64,000 nucleotides of DNA from Erwinia pyrifoliae DSM 12163 (GCF_000026985.1 NC_017390.1:2819889-2883888); one strand, 5' to 3'. Shown: positions 1-9,399, counted from the stretch's first letter. Translations and numbers: made by a program. Notes: a model not told the origin generated them from the sequence alone.

Positions 1-75
1 TCCTGTCTGGTGGTACGCGATGAAGGCGTTAAGGGTGAGGCTATAGACGGGGAAGCGGTGCGAGTCGGTTATTAG
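1..75 (+). CDS. C-terminal end of an unrecognised protein (cut by window start)
   Basis: The first frame is open from base 1 to a TAG at 73-75 and would encode the last 24 residues of a protein, ending in VRVGY. The fragment is too short to identify. It reads like coding sequence, being rich in Glu, Gly and Val codons with no stop, but chance cannot be excluded. It lies on the same strand as the STM2901/DUF1493 pair and probably belongs to the same integrated element. Confidence 0.3.
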   Translation, partial: SCLVVRDEGVKGEAIDGEAVRVGY

Positions 76-237
76 CCTTATGTTCCACATTGTTTTACAG
101 TTCGCTAACGGGCTTTAGGACTTACTCTGATGGTACTCAGTCAGGTTCTTGCATAAGGTCAGTACTGTAGAACTGCCGCTTAACCTTCGGGGTAAAGTAA
201 TCTACGAAATGGCAATTTCAATAACAGGGAATGATGA

Positions 238-693
238 ATGGACACAGTAGAAGAACTTAACGGAACGTATTTTTTTAACGGGCTTAGTAAGCTTAGCTCA
301 GAGGAGTTTCTTTTCTGGGTAATGGTAGATGAGATGCTCAAGCAATTGGGCGTACAAGACGTAATTGGTGTCGCGTCAATAATTCTGGGAAACAACATTA
401 TCGGCATTCCCGGAAAACCCATAACTGCTACGCCCGGCACTTCACCAGCTTCGCTTTATTTTCGCAAACATTTGAGCTACAAATTTCGTACCAGAGTCCT
501 GCCAACTCTTACCAAAAAATCATTTTCTATGAGAGGCATAAAGATTTTCTGGGTTAACAACTTAGGTTCATTCGCTGGCAGAGCAGTACCTGTTCTTGGA
601 TGGGTAGTTCTGGCTGTGGATGTCACGATGATTAGTTATCATACGGTTAACAGGTACAACACCATCGCACGCCCGGAGGATAAAATCTGGTGA
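238..693 (+). CDS. STM2901-family protein
   Basis: A 151-residue protein that resembles the STM2901 family of short enterobacterial proteins by its N-terminus (MDTVEELNGTYFF), a central Thr/Gly-rich hydrophobic stretch, and the C-terminal block GRAVPVLGWVVLAVD, which could be a membrane-associated helix. No catalytic motif is visible and no function has been established for the family as far as I know. The start is the ATG at 238, with an AGGGA-type ribosome site just upstream. Its TGA stop overlaps the GTG start of the following DUF1493 gene, so the two are probably translated together. The pair sits beside integrase remnants and argU, which suggests cargo of a mobile element. The family assignment rests on remembered sequence similarity. 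Confidence 0.7.
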   Translation: MDTVEELNGTYFFNGLSKLSSEEFLFWVMVDEMLKQLGVQDVIGVASIILGNNIIGIPGKPITATPGTSPASLYFRKHLSYKFRTRVLPTLTKKSFSMRGIKIFWVNNLGSFAGRAVPVLGWVVLAVDVTMISYHTVNRYNTIARPEDKIW

Positions 694-1007
694 AGAGCGA
701 TAGCAATGAGCAACTCCGGGAATACATTCTTGAACATCTACCAAAAGTGACAACCCTGTTTAAACAAGTCGTCATTTCTGATGATGAGCCGTTACAGGAA
801 ACTTTCGAAAGTGAAGACCTGGCGGCACTGGTAGAAGATTTATCGGTTGAGATTAATGTCAATTGCGAAAATTTCAATATGCTCAGGTATTTCCCGTGGA
901 AAACGAAATCAGTTTTTAACAGGGACCCCGATAATTCCAGCAAAGCACCTTTAACACTCAAAATGTTTATTGAGTCAGCTAAAGCAGGATACTGGCTTTA
1001 TGACTAA
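690..1007 (+). CDS. DUF1493 family protein
   Basis: A 105-residue acidic protein ending in PLTLKMFIESAKAGYWLYD, the conserved C-terminal signature of DUF1493 proteins of enterobacteria. The middle of the chain contains the typical VEDLSVEINV / ENFN pattern. It starts at GTG 690, overlapping the stop of the upstream STM2901-family gene (GTGA), with GGAGGA at 675-680 as the ribosome site. The biochemical role is unknown; members are often found next to STM2901-family genes, which is the case here. It is probably cargo of the decayed element at argU. No promoter of its own is apparent. Confidence 0.75.
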   Translation: MKSDSNEQLREYILEHLPKVTTLFKQVVISDDEPLQETFESEDLAALVEDLSVEINVNCENFNMLRYFPWKTKSVFNRDPDNSSKAPLTLKMFIESAKAGYWLYD

Positions 1008-1206
1008 ATGAAAATATACCGAAAAAATATATTAACATTGTATTTCAGTAAGTTACAAAAACATAGCGCACTATATAACCTGAAAACAGAAAAAACCGGG
1101 TTAGCGTTAATTTCATATTCAGGCGGCGGTACTGACGGCGGGAAGCCCTGAACGTTTAACCTGCCCCCACCGCGCACCAGCAGTGCGAACCACTGCCGAC
1201 ATTCTG

Positions 1207-1530
1207 CTACAAATCCAGCCCCAATCCCTTAGCCGCCGCGCCCACCCTAATCCTACCCGCATCATTACGACCTGGGAAAACGTACTTACCCCGCCCGGTT
1301 AGCTGGTGGGTTGCTTCAAGTAACGATTTAGCCTGGCTGGAAATGGGTACTATGTGGGGGCGGCGCATCTTCATACGTTCGGCGGGGATCTGCCAGATAC
1401 CCTTATCAAAATCGATATCAGGCCATTCAGAGGCGCGGAGTTCGATAGTCCTTAACCCGGTAATCATCAGTAGCCGGGTAGCGTAGCGGGTGATCATGCT
1501 GCCGCTGTAGTTGCTCAGGTCATTAAGGAA
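1207..1530 (-). pseudogene. Remnant of a P4-type tyrosine integrase
   Basis: Read on the minus strand, about 105 codons match the middle of P4-family phage integrases: the start of the catalytic domain with the first active-site arginine in TGLRTIEL, followed by IPAERMKMRRPHIVPIS and YVFPGRND, where the normal protein runs on to the HxxR and Tyr motifs. Those C-terminal motifs are missing: the sequence diverges after GRND and stops at 1207. The N-terminal DNA-binding domains are missing too. An ATG at 1497 lies inside the homologous region, which begins near 1530 ([11 protein letters not shown]), so it is not a true start. The fragment cannot be a working recombinase. Confidence 0.8.
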
Positions 1531-2205
1531 TGGGGGTGGATAAAGACGGCTCCTGTAATAAAAACCAAAAAGCTGGTGAGCAAAAGGATTCGCTGGCTTA
1601 CCCGAGAGGAGGCAAACAGGCTACTGGAATGCTGTTCTGAAAGCATACGCCCAGTTGTCACTTTTGCACTTGTAACCGGGTTGCGCAGATCCAACATACT
1701 CGACCTTGAGTGGAACCAGATTGACCTGCAGCGAAAAGTGGCCTGGATAAATCCAGAGAATGCAAAGGCAGGCAAGGCTATTGGCGTAGCCCTGAATGAT
1801 ACAGCGTGCCGGGTTCTGCGGGGGCAGATAGGGAGGCATTCTCGCTGGGTGTTTGTTCACACTAAAGCATCCACGCGATCTGATGGTACAAAAACAGAAG
1901 CTGTCAGAAAAATGAGAAAAGATGATAACAGCGCATGGCGTGGCAGTCTTAAACGAGCCGGAATCACTGATTTCAGATTTCATGATCTTCGGCATACGTG
2001 GGCAAGCTGGCTGATACAGTCCGGCGTTCCACTGTCAGCGCTGCAGGAAATGGGTGGATGGGAAAGCATAGAAATGGTTCGCCGATATGCTCATCTTGCA
2101 CCGAACCACTTAACCGAACATGCGTGCAAAATTGACGCGCTTTTAAGTGTTAGCGACACAAAAACGACACAAGGTGTAAATCAGGCTGGTTTAAGAATCG
2201 GGTAA
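1516..2205 (+). pseudogene. N-terminally truncated phage tyrosine integrase
   Basis: The catalytic half of a phage integrase: Arg box [13 protein letters not shown], the beta-hairpin lysine in [19 protein letters not shown] (His-x-x-Arg), GGW, and the nucleophile region [11 protein letters not shown]. All catalytic residues are present. What is missing is the N-terminal core-binding part: integrase-like sequence ([12 protein letters not shown]) already runs in frame from about 1520, upstream of the GTG at 1576 and with no ATG. Its 5' side abuts the opposite-strand P4-type fragment. The stop lies 15 bp from the 3' end of argU, the usual position of an integrase relative to its tRNA attachment site. 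It is probably inactive for integration because the arm and core-binding domains are lost. Confidence 0.8.
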
Positions 2206-2220
2206 CTCATTGATTTTAAT

Positions 2221-2297
2221 TGGTACGCCCTACAGGATTCGAACCTGTGACCTACGGCTTAGAAGGCCGGTGCTCTATCCAACTGAGCTAAGGGCGC
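2221..2297 (-). tRNA. argU: tRNA-Arg (anticodon TCT)
   Basis: The minus strand folds into a 77-nt cloverleaf with encoded CCA: acceptor GCGCCCT, D-arm GCTC/GAGC, anticodon loop CTTCTAA (anticodon TCT, decoding AGA), T-arm ACAGG-TTCGAAT-CCTGT. The position beside folD and an integrase matches argU of E. coli, the attachment site of the DLP12 prophage. Two pairs between the 5' and 3' halves are imperfect: position 1-72 is G-U rather than G-C, and 27-43 is C-U. This fits a 3' half supplied by an integrated element. It is the tRNA for rare AGA codons and is expected to be functional. Confidence 0.95.
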
Positions 2298-2477
2298 ATA
2301 GTGAATGCGTCGGATTATACGGCCAGCATCTGCTGAGTCAACGATTTTACTGCCGCAAGGCATTCAATGCCGAAGTTATGAACAATATCCTGCCAATCTG
2401 TGCCTGACAGCGCGGTCCGCTTCTGACAAAATAGGCGCAATTCCCGATTTACTTAACACAGATGGATCCCCTCTCTG

Positions 2478-3344
2478 ATGGTAGCAAAAATTATTGATGG
2501 TAAAACGATTGCGCAGCAGGTGCGCAATGAAGTTGCCGGGTTAGTTCAGCAGCGTCTGGCTGCCGGAAAGCGAGCGCCAGGTCTGGCCGTAGTGCTGGTT
2601 GGTGAAAACCCGGCTTCACAGATATATGTCGGCAGTAAACGTCGTGCCTGTGAAGAGGTTGGATTCCTTTCGCGCTCGTACGATCTGCCCGCCAGCACCA
2701 GCGAAGCGCAGCTGCTGGATCTGATTAGCGAGCTGAATGATGACGCAGACATTGACGGTATCCTGGTGCAGCTGCCGCTGCCTGCCGGTATCGACAATAC
2801 CAAAGTACTTGAGCATATCTCCCCCGCCAAGGATGTCGACGGCTTCCATCCTTATAATGTAGGCCGCCTGTGCCAGCGCGCACCGACGCTGCGCCCGTGC
2901 ACGCCACGCGGCATCGTTACGCTGCTGGAGCGTTATCAGATTGATACTTTCGGCCTGAACGCCGTGGTGGTGGGTGCCTCCAATATCGTTGGCCGCCCGA
3001 TGAGCATGGAACTATTGCTCGCCGGTTGTACCACCACCGTGACTCATCGCTTCACCAAAAACCTGCGTCAGCACATTGAAAATGCCGATCTGCTGGTGGT
3101 TGCCGTTGGCAAGCCCGGCTTTATTCCCGGCGAATGGATTAAGCCTGGCGCCATCGTGATTGATGTCGGTATCAACCGTCTGGAAAGCGGCAAAGTGGTC
3201 GGCGATGTCGATTTTGACCAGGCCTCAACGCGTGCGGCCTGGATTACCCCAGTACCGGGCGGCGTAGGTCCGATGACCGTTGCCACACTGATCCAGAACA
3301 CCCTGCAAGCCTGTGAAAGCAACGACGATGGAGTATCAGCATAA
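2478..3344 (+). CDS. folD: Bifunctional methylenetetrahydrofolate dehydrogenase / cyclohydrolase FolD
   Basis: Interconverts 5,10-methylene-THF and 10-formyl-THF in the cytoplasm (NADP-dependent dehydrogenase plus cyclohydrolase), supplying formyl groups for purines and initiator tRNA. The 288-residue chain is the usual length. Visible signatures are [13 protein letters not shown] around residues 50-62 with the catalytic lysine, [13 protein letters not shown] at about 121-133, the nucleotide-binding [10 protein letters not shown] at about 167-176, and the C-terminal [12 protein letters not shown]. The start is the ATG at 2478. It overlaps ybcJ by one base (TAATG), forming a folD-ybcJ unit as in E. 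coli. Confidence 0.98.
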   Translation: MVAKIIDGKTIAQQVRNEVAGLVQQRLAAGKRAPGLAVVLVGENPASQIYVGSKRRACEEVGFLSRSYDLPASTSEAQLLDLISELNDDADIDGILVQLPLPAGIDNTKVLEHISPAKDVDGFHPYNVGRLCQRAPTLRPCTPRGIVTLLERYQIDTFGLNAVVVGASNIVGRPMSMELLLAGCTTTVTHRFTKNLRQHIENADLLVVAVGKPGFIPGEWIKPGAIVIDVGINRLESGKVVGDVDFDQASTRAAWITPVPGGVGPMTVATLIQNTLQACESNDDGVSA

Positions 3345-3556
3345 TGGCAACTTTCTCTCTGGGCGATCATCCTCATGTTGATCTCTGTGACCTGATGAAG
3401 CTGGAAGGCTGGGTAGAAAGCGGCGCAATGGCAAAATCGGTTATCGCTGAAGGCCATGTGACGGTTAACGGCACGGTGGAAACCCGCAAGCGCTGCAAAA
3501 TTGTCGCCGGTCAGAAGGTGGTTTTCGACGGCAACAGCGTGACCGTGACCGCCTGA
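3344..3556 (+). CDS. ybcJ: S4-domain RNA-binding protein YbcJ
   Basis: A 70-residue protein consisting almost entirely of an S4 RNA-binding fold: LCDLMKLEGWVESGAMAKSVIAEGHVTVNG is the helix-turn-strand core, followed by the basic ETRKRCKI segment. Its ATG overlaps the folD stop, so it is translationally coupled to folD. Its E. coli counterpart is known as a small RNA-binding protein of uncertain target. A good intrinsic terminator follows within 25 bp. Confidence 0.93.
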   Translation: MATFSLGDHPHVDLCDLMKLEGWVESGAMAKSVIAEGHVTVNGTVETRKRCKIVAGQKVVFDGNSVTVTA

Positions 3557-3578
3557 TTCAATCTGTCTTTCACGCAGG

Positions 3579-3604
3579 GCTGTCCTTTTGGGCAGCTTTT
3601 TTTA
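3579..3604 (+). terminator. Intrinsic terminator of folD-ybcJ
   Basis: A 7-bp stem GCTGTCC / GGGCAGC with a TTTT loop is followed directly by eight T residues, 22 bp after the ybcJ stop. Confidence 0.9.
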
Positions 3605-3674
3605 TGCCTGCAAGCATACCCAGCGCTTATCTCTTAATCATCTGATTCCGCGTCCCCGTCTATACTGTAGTGGC

Positions 3675-3688
3675 TTGATGTATATCAA
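3675..3688 (+). promoter_or_regulatory. FNR box upstream of adhP
   Basis: TTGAT-GTAT-ATCAA is a perfect match to the FNR consensus TTGATnnnnATCAA, centred about 69 bp before the adhP ATG. Two -10-like elements are possible. TATACT at 3661-3666 would put the box over the start site (repression). TATACA at 3721-3726 would put it near -50 (activation). The sequence does not decide between them. Confidence 0.75.
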
Positions 3689-3750
3689 TATATAGCTGAC
3701 CGCTGGCGCTAAGCTGATGTTATACACCTTATAAACTGAAGAGGTTCACG

Positions 3751-4767
3751 ATGAAAGCTGCTGTCGTCACTCACGATCATCAGGTTGATGTGGTAGAGAA
3801 AACCCTCCGCGCGCTGCAGCATGGCGAAGCCCTGCTCACTATGGAGTGTTGCGGGGTCTGTCACACCGACCTGCACGTCAAAAACGGAGATTTCGGCGAT
3901 AAAACCGGCGTTATCCTTGGGCACGAAGGGATTGGCGTAGTCAAATCTGTCGGTCCGGGCGTGACCTCCCTCAAGCCCGGCGACCGTGCCAGCGTGGCGT
4001 GGTTTTTCAAAGGCTGCGGCCATTGTGAATACTGCAACAGCGGCAATGAAACCCTGTGCCGAGAGGTGATCAACGCCGGTTATACCGCCGATGGCGGCAT
4101 GGCCGAAGAGTGTATCGTGGTGGCGGATTATGCCGTTAAGGTGCCTGACGGTCTCGATCCTGCGGTCGCCAGCAGCATTACCTGCGCCGGTGTCACTACC
4201 TACAAGGCGGTGAAAATCTCCGGTATTTCTCCCGGAAAATGGCTGGTTGTCTATGGCCTTGGCGGTCTGGGCAATCTGGCGCTGCAGTACGCAAAAAATG
4301 TGTTTAATGCCAAAGTCATCGCCGTTGACGTCAGCGATGCCCAGCTGAAATTTGCCGAAGAGATGGGGGCCGATATGGTGATCAACTCGCGTAATGAAGA
4401 CGCGGCACGGCTGATCCAGCAACGCACGGGGGGCGCACATGCTGCCGTGGTAACAGCCGTTGCCAAAGCGGCGTTTAATTCTGCGGTGGATGCGATGCGC
4501 GCAGGTGGCCGTATTGTGGCAGTGGGCCTGCCGCCGGAATCGATGAGCCTGAATATCCCGCGTCTGGTGCTGGACGGCATCCAGGTCGTCGGCTCGCTGG
4601 TCGGCACGCGTGAAGATTTAGCTGAAGCTTTCCAGTTCGCGGCTGAAGGCAAAGTTGTACCCAAAGTCACTCGCCGCCCGCTGCAGGACATCAACGCGAT
4701 CTTCCATGAAATGGAAAGCGGAAAAATCGTTGGCCGCATGGTGATTGATTTTAACAGTACCCATTAA
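3751..4767 (+). CDS. adhP: Zinc-dependent alcohol dehydrogenase AdhP
   Basis: NAD-dependent, zinc-containing medium-chain alcohol dehydrogenase of 338 residues (ethanol/propanol oxidation or acetaldehyde reduction). Catalytic-zinc ligands are visible in CGVCHTDLH (about residues 34-42) and GHEGIG (about 56-61). The structural zinc site is [16 protein letters not shown] (about 89-104) with four cysteines, and the Rossmann motif is GLGGLG at about 170-175. The start ATG at 3751 follows GAAGAGG. The gene stands alone between the folD-ybcJ terminator and a terminator shared with cysS. An FNR box upstream suggests oxygen-dependent control, in keeping with a fermentative enzyme. Confidence 0.95.
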   Translation: MKAAVVTHDHQVDVVEKTLRALQHGEALLTMECCGVCHTDLHVKNGDFGDKTGVILGHEGIGVVKSVGPGVTSLKPGDRASVAWFFKGCGHCEYCNSGNETLCREVINAGYTADGGMAEECIVVADYAVKVPDGLDPAVASSITCAGVTTYKAVKISGISPGKWLVVYGLGGLGNLALQYAKNVFNAKVIAVDVSDAQLKFAEEMGADMVINSRNEDAARLIQQRTGGAHAAVVTAVAKAAFNSAVDAMRAGGRIVAVGLPPESMSLNIPRLVLDGIQVVGSLVGTREDLAEAFQFAAEGKVVPKVTRRPLQDINAIFHEMESGKIVGRMVIDFNSTH

Positions 4768-4802
4768 CCCTGCGTCGCGCTGCGCAGATTAAGGTCGCAA
4801 TG

Positions 4803-4832
4803 AAAAAAAGCCCTGAAAATTCAGGGCTTTTT
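4803..4832. terminator. Bidirectional terminator between adhP and cysS
   Basis: A 10-bp perfect stem AAGCCCTGAA / TTCAGGGCTT with an AA loop has an A-run on its left and a T-run on its right, so it can stop transcription from both convergent genes. Confidence 0.9.
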
Positions 4833-4848
4833 ATATTCTCACTTCAAC

Positions 4849-6237
4849 TTATTTGCGGCGCCAGCGGGTACCACCGGCACCGTCCTCCAGCACAATGCCC
4901 ATCTCGTTCAGACGGTCACGCGCCACGTCGGCCTGCGCCCAGTTTTTCTCTTTACGCGCATCGATACGCATCTGGATTAGCGCTTCGATCTGCGCCACTT
5001 CTTCATCATTGATATTGACACCGCTTTGCAGGAACTGCTGCGGATCCTGCTCCAGCAGGCCAAGCACGCCGCCCAACACGCGCAGGCGCGCCGCCAGGCC
5101 ATCCGCTGCCGCCGGATCTTCCCCCTTCATGCGGTTGACTTCTCGCGCTAAATCAAACAGCGCCGAATAGGCTTCCGGGGTATTGAAGTCGTCATCCATC
5201 GCCTCGCGAAAGCGCGCCTCAAACTCTTCGCCGCCGGCCGGAGTGGCGCGGGTATCGGTGTTACGCAGCGCAATATACAGGCGCTCCAGCGCCGAACGCG
5301 CCTGGTTGAGGTTATCTTCGCCGTAGTTTAGCTGGCTGCGATAGTGGCCGGACATCAGGAAGTAGCGCACCGTCTCCGCATCGTAGTGCTGCAGCACATC
5401 GCGCACGGTAAAGAAGTTGTTCAGCGATTTCGACATTTTTTCACGGTCAATCATCACCATGCCGGAGTGCATCCAGTAGTTCACATACGGGCCATCATGA
5501 GCACAGGTGGACTGGGCGATCTCATTCTCGTGGTGTGGGAACATCAGGTCAGAACCGCCGCCGTGAATATCGAAGTGCTCACTCAGCTGTTTGCAGTTCA
5601 TTGCCGAACACTCAATATGCCAGCCCGGACGGCCGTTGCCCCACGGGGAAGCCCAGCCAGGTTCATCTGCTTTGGACATCTTCCACAGCACAAAGTCCAT
5701 CGGGTTACGCTTCACATCGGCAGCCACCTCAACGCGAGCGCCGGCCTGAAGCTGATCCAGATCCTGACGCGACAACGAACCGTATTGCGGATCGCTGTCA
5801 ACGGAGAACATCACATCGCCATTGCTGGCAACATAAGCATGCTCACGGGTAATCAGCTTCTCGACCAGTTCGATAATCTCTGCAATATGGCGCGTGGCGC
5901 GTGGCTCCAGATCCGGCGGCAGAATGTTCAGCGCGGCGAAGTCTTTATGCATTTCGTCGATCATGCGATTGGTCAACCGCTCGATAGATTCGCCGTTTTC
6001 GTTCGCGCGTTTGATGATTTTGTCATCTATATCGGTGATGTTACGCACATATTTCAGCTGATAACCACTGTAACGCAGATAACGCGCCACAACATCAAAA
6101 GCGGCAAAGGTTCTGCCGTGGCCGATATGACACAGGTCGTAAACGGTAATGCCACACACGTACATGCCGATGTTACCGGCATGTATGGGTTTAAATTCCT
6201 CTTTTTGACGACTCAGGGTGTTGTAAATCTTTAGCAT
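4849..6237 (-). CDS. cysS: Cysteinyl-tRNA synthetase
   Basis: Charges tRNA-Cys with cysteine; essential, cytoplasmic. The 462-residue length fits the family. The class I signature is GHIGHGRTF at about residues 36-44, and KMSKS lies at about 266-270 ([11 protein letters not shown]). Zinc-binding residues are visible as C28 ([10 protein letters not shown]), C209 (WHIECSAM) and the HHENE segment. The start ATG at 6237 is the family's N-terminus ([10 protein letters not shown]). It is divergent from ppiB across 239 bp and convergent with adhP. Confidence 0.98.
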   Translation of the reverse strand: MLKIYNTLSRQKEEFKPIHAGNIGMYVCGITVYDLCHIGHGRTFAAFDVVARYLRYSGYQLKYVRNITDIDDKIIKRANENGESIERLTNRMIDEMHKDFAALNILPPDLEPRATRHIAEIIELVEKLITREHAYVASNGDVMFSVDSDPQYGSLSRQDLDQLQAGARVEVAADVKRNPMDFVLWKMSKADEPGWASPWGNGRPGWHIECSAMNCKQLSEHFDIHGGGSDLMFPHHENEIAQSTCAHDGPYVNYWMHSGMVMIDREKMSKSLNNFFTVRDVLQHYDAETVRYFLMSGHYRSQLNYGEDNLNQARSALERLYIALRNTDTRATPAGGEEFEARFREAMDDDFNTPEAYSALFDLAREVNRMKGEDPAAADGLAARLRVLGGVLGLLEQDPQQFLQSGVNINDEEVAQIEALIQMRIDARKEKNWAQADVARDRLNEMGIVLEDGAGGTRWRRK

Positions 6238-6476
6238 TGAGACATTCCGTTTTAAGCGTGTGCGGGGTTAACGATAATTTAGTGTGTATAATATTCTGAC
6301 GTATTTTTCCGTGCAGCGCTACGCAAAGCAAAGTTATCCCCCAGCCCCGCTTTGCAGCGTTGCTGACGAGCCGTCACAATTTGTGGTATAAAAGCCGTCT
6401 GCCGCCAGGGGCAGATTATTTGTCTGCACTTCCTGCGCCCACTGTTAAATACTTCAAACCCTGACAGGATGAGAAA
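6238..6476. promoter_or_regulatory. Divergent cysS / ppiB promoter region
   Basis: Non-coding spacer between divergent genes. A TATAAA at 6387-6392 is a plausible -10 for ppiB. An AT-rich TATAATAT stretch at 6287-6294 could serve cysS on the opposite strand. No clear -35 elements or operators are recognisable. Confidence 0.4.
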
Positions 6477-6971
6477 ATGGTTACTTTCCAGACTAATCAT
6501 GGCGATATCGTCATCAAAACTTTTGATGATAAAGCCCCGGCTACCGTAAAAAACTTCCTTGAGTACTGCCGCGAAGGCTTTTACGACAACACCATCTTTC
6601 ACCGTGTGATCAACGGTTTTATGATCCAGGGCGGTGGTTTTGAGCCAGGCATGAAGCAGAAAGACACCAAAGACGAGATCCGTAACGAAGCCAGCAACGG
6701 CCTGAAAAATACCAAAGGCACCCTGGCAATGGCGCGCACTCAGGCTCCACACTCTGCCACTGCCCAGTTCTTTATCAACGTGGCAGACAACGACTTCCTG
6801 AACTTCCGTGACGAAAGCCTGCAGGGCTGGGGCTACTGCGTGTTCGCTGAAGTGGTTGAAGGAATGGACGTGGTTGAGAAAATCAAAGCCGTCTCTACCG
6901 GCCGCAGCGGCATGCACCAGGATGTGCCGAAAGATGACGTGATCATTCAGAAAGTGACCGTCAGCGAATAA
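6477..6971 (+). CDS. ppiB: Peptidyl-prolyl cis-trans isomerase B (cyclophilin)
   Basis: Cytoplasmic cyclophilin that catalyses proline isomerisation during folding. It has 164 residues, the E. coli PpiB length. Core cyclophilin motifs are [14 protein letters not shown] (residues about 41-54, with the catalytic Arg), [23 protein letters not shown] (about 82-104) and [16 protein letters not shown]. There is no signal peptide, distinguishing it from periplasmic PpiA. The start ATG at 6477 has AGGATG-AGAAA upstream. It overlaps lpxH by one base (TAATG), as in E. coli. Confidence 0.97.
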   Translation: MVTFQTNHGDIVIKTFDDKAPATVKNFLEYCREGFYDNTIFHRVINGFMIQGGGFEPGMKQKDTKDEIRNEASNGLKNTKGTLAMARTQAPHSATAQFFINVADNDFLNFRDESLQGWGYCVFAEVVEGMDVVEKIKAVSTGRSGMHQDVPKDDVIIQKVTVSE

Positions 6972-7687
6972 TGCCGCACACGCTGTTTATCGCAGATCTC
7001 CATCTGTGTCGTGAAGAACCGGCAATCACTGCCGGTTTTCTGCAATTTTTGCACCATCAAGCACAGCACGCTGATGCGCTGTATATTCTTGGTGACCTGT
7101 TTGAAGCCTGGATTGGTGACGACGATCCCAATCCGCTGCACGCGCAGATCGCCCACGCGCTGCGTCAGCTCAGCATCCCCTGCTACTTTATTCACGGTAA
7201 TCGCGACTTTCTGTTGGGCAAGCGCTTTGCCCGCTCGGCCGCAATGACGCTGCTGCCGGAAGAACAGGTGCTGGAACTGTACGGCAAGCGCCTGCTTGTC
7301 ATGCACGGCGACACGCTGTGCACTGACGATAGCGGTTACCAACGGTTTCGTCAGAAGGTGCAGCAGCGCTGGCTGCAAAAGCTGTTCCTCGCCCTGCCGC
7401 TGTTGATACGCCAGCGTATCGCGTTAAAAATGCGTGACGGTAGCAAACAGGCTAACAGCAGTAAGGATATGGCGATTATGGACGTTAATCAGCAGGCGGT
7501 GATCAAAACAATGTGTCGCCACAATACCCCGCTGTTAATCCACGGCCATACGCATCGTCCGGCGGTACACCCGCTTGAAATCAACGGCCAGCCGGCGCAG
7601 CGTCTGGTATTGGGAGCCTGGCACCAGCAAGGCTCCATGATCCGGGTCAGCAGTGACGAGATCAGGCTGATTTCCTTCCCGTTCTGA
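6971..7687 (+). CDS. lpxH: UDP-2,3-diacylglucosamine pyrophosphatase LpxH
   Basis: Hydrolyses UDP-2,3-diacylglucosamine to lipid X in lipid A synthesis, at the inner face of the cytoplasmic membrane. It has 238 residues with the metallophosphoesterase metal ligands in order: DLHLC (D8, H10), [11 protein letters not shown] (D41), GNRDFLLG (N79), MHGDTLC (H114) and IHGHTHRP near residues 192-199. It is translationally coupled to ppiB through overlapping stop and start. The next gene, purE, has its own regulated promoter. Confidence 0.97.
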   Translation: MPHTLFIADLHLCREEPAITAGFLQFLHHQAQHADALYILGDLFEAWIGDDDPNPLHAQIAHALRQLSIPCYFIHGNRDFLLGKRFARSAAMTLLPEEQVLELYGKRLLVMHGDTLCTDDSGYQRFRQKVQQRWLQKLFLALPLLIRQRIALKMRDGSKQANSSKDMAIMDVNQQAVIKTMCRHNTPLLIHGHTHRPAVHPLEINGQPAQRLVLGAWHQQGSMIRVSSDEIRLISFPF

Positions 7688-7712
7688 AGCGTAACTGGCG
7701 CGGTTTCGCGCT

Positions 7713-7750
7713 ACGCAACCGTTTTCCTTGCCGCACAGTCATGATATTCT
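7713..7750 (+). promoter_or_regulatory. PurR operator and promoter of purEK
   Basis: ACGCAACCGTTTTCCT at 7713-7728 is a good match to the PurR operator consensus (ACGCAAACGTTTGCGT) and to the site known before E. coli purE. It overlaps the expected -35 region of a promoter whose -10 is TATTCT at 7745-7750. Repression by PurR with hypoxanthine or guanine is expected. Confidence 0.85.
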
Positions 7751-7825
7751 CTCTGCCCTTCCCACCCGGTAGCCAGTCTCTGCGCTGCCACGGTGACGTT
7801 TTACAATCACAGGAGTCAGACCCGC

Positions 7826-8335
7826 ATGTCATCCAACGCCGCACCGGCCCGCATTGCTATTGTTATGGGTTCAAAAAGTGACTGGGCCACCATGCAATTT
7901 GCTGCGGAAGTCCTCACCAGTCTGGACATTCCGTTTCACTGTGAAGTGGTGTCCGCCCACCGCACGCCAGACAAGCTGTTCAGCTTTGCCGAAAGTGCCA
8001 CGGATAACGGGTATCAGGTGATTATTGCCGGGGCAGGCGGCGCGGCGCATCTGCCGGGTATGCTGGCAGCGAAAACGCGGGTGCCGGTACTCGGCGTGCC
8101 GGTACAGAGCGCCGCGCTAAGCGGGGTAGACAGCCTGTATTCCATCGTCCAAATGCCGCGCGGCATTCCGGTAGGCACGCTGGCGATTGGTAAAGCCGGG
8201 GCAGCCAACGCCGCCCTGCTGGCGGCGCAGATCCTCGCGCTGCACGACAGCGGCCTGGCGCTGCGCCTGGCGGACTGGCGACAGGCGCAGACTGACGAGG
8301 TGCTGAACCATCCGGACCCCCGGGAGGAAGCATGA
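7826..8335 (+). CDS. purE: N5-carboxyaminoimidazole ribonucleotide mutase PurE
   Basis: Converts N5-CAIR to CAIR in purine biosynthesis. The chosen start, ATG 7826 ([19 protein letters not shown]), gives 169 residues, the E. coli length, with AGGAG at 7811-7815 as ribosome site; upstream in-frame codons do not match the family. Signatures are VMGSKSDW (about 13-20), SAHRTPD (about 43-49), [11 protein letters not shown] (about 71-81) and GVPVQS. It overlaps purK (ATGA), forming the purEK operon. Confidence 0.97.
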   Translation: MSSNAAPARIAIVMGSKSDWATMQFAAEVLTSLDIPFHCEVVSAHRTPDKLFSFAESATDNGYQVIIAGAGGAAHLPGMLAAKTRVPVLGVPVQSAALSGVDSLYSIVQMPRGIPVGTLAIGKAGAANAALLAAQILALHDSGLALRLADWRQAQTDEVLNHPDPREEA

Positions 8336-9399
8336 AACCGGTCTGCATTTTAGGTAACGGTCAGCTCGGGCGCATGCTGCGCCAGGCCGGGGAGCCGCTG
8401 GGGATCGCCGTTTATCCGGTCGGCCTTGACGCCGAGCCGCAGACGCTGCCGATGGCGCAAAGCGTCATCACCGCCGAAATCGAGCGCTGGCCGGAAACCG
8501 CGTTGACGCGCGAGCTTGCCGATCATCGCGCCTTTGTTAATCGCGATATTTTCCCGCTGCTGGCGGATCGCCTGACGCAGAAACAGCTGCTTGACCGGCT
8601 TGGCCTGGCAACGGCACCCTGGCAGCTCTTATCCGCTGCCGACCAGTGGGCGCAGGTGTTCACTACCCTCGGCGAACTGGCAATCGTTAAACGCCGTACC
8701 GGCGGCTACGACGGGCGTGGCCAGTGGCGTCTGCGCGCCAGCGAAACCGCTACGCTGCCCGGCGAATGCTACGGCGAATGTATCGTCGAACGGGGCATCA
8801 ACTTCTCGGGTGAAATGTCGCTGGTGGGCGCGCGCGGCCACGACGGCAGCACGGTGTTCTACCCGCTGACCCATAACCTGCATCAGGACGGCATACTGCG
8901 TACCAGCGTGATGCTGCCAGACGTCGATGCGCAGCACCAGCAGCAGGCGGAACGCATGCTGTCGGCGATTATGCATGAGCTGAACTACGTTGGCGTGATG
9001 GCGATGGAGTGCTTCGTGGTGCCGGAAGGTCTGCTGATCAATGAGCTGGCTCCGAGGGTGCATAACAGTGGTCACTGGACGCAGAACGGCGCGTCCATCA
9101 GCCAGTTTGAACTGCATCTGCGCGCCATTCTCGATCTGCCGCTGCCCACCCCGGTGGTCAATACCCCGGCAGTGATGGTCAACCTGATCGGCACCGACAT
9201 CAATACCGCGTGGCTCAGGGAGCCGCTGGTGCATTTGCATTGGTACGACAAAGAGGTGCGCGCCGGGCGTAAGGTCGGCCACCTGAATCTGGCAGACGCC
9301 AGCCCGCTGGCACTTGGCACCGCGCTCAATGCGCTGGTGCCAATGCTGCCTGCGGAATATGCCAGCGGTATTGCCTGGGCCGTGGATAAACTTGCTTAA
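8332..9399 (+). CDS. purK: N5-carboxyaminoimidazole ribonucleotide synthase PurK
   Basis: ATP-grasp enzyme making N5-CAIR from AIR, ATP and bicarbonate, supplying PurE. The 355-residue length is normal. It has the N-terminal Rossmann-like [11 protein letters not shown] (4-14), ATP-grasp [13 protein letters not shown] (about 121-133), and the metal-binding [14 protein letters not shown] block near 236-249. The start overlaps the purE stop. Nothing unusual is seen. Confidence 0.97.
   Translation: MKPVCILGNGQLGRMLRQAGEPLGIAVYPVGLDAEPQTLPMAQSVITAEIERWPETALTRELADHRAFVNRDIFPLLADRLTQKQLLDRLGLATAPWQLLSAADQWAQVFTTLGELAIVKRRTGGYDGRGQWRLRASETATLPGECYGECIVERGINFSGEMSLVGARGHDGSTVFYPLTHNLHQDGILRTSVMLPDVDAQHQQQAERMLSAIMHELNYVGVMAMECFVVPEGLLINELAPRVHNSGHWTQNGASISQFELHLRAILDLPLPTPVVNTPAVMVNLIGTDINTAWLREPLVHLHWYDKEVRAGRKVGHLNLADASPLALGTALNALVPMLPAEYASGIAWAVDKLA

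Noticed and set aside
2210..2407. Open frame across the tRNA gene on the plus strand
   Set aside because: It is the antisense of argU and its flank; there is no ribosome site or protein similarity.
5344..6234. Long plus-strand frame of about 296 codons inside cysS
   Set aside because: It runs opposite to a clearly real cysS gene and has the composition of a reverse-strand shadow.
6279..6917. Minus-strand frame of 212 codons over ppiB
   Set aside because: Antisense shadow of the cyclophilin gene; no family resemblance.
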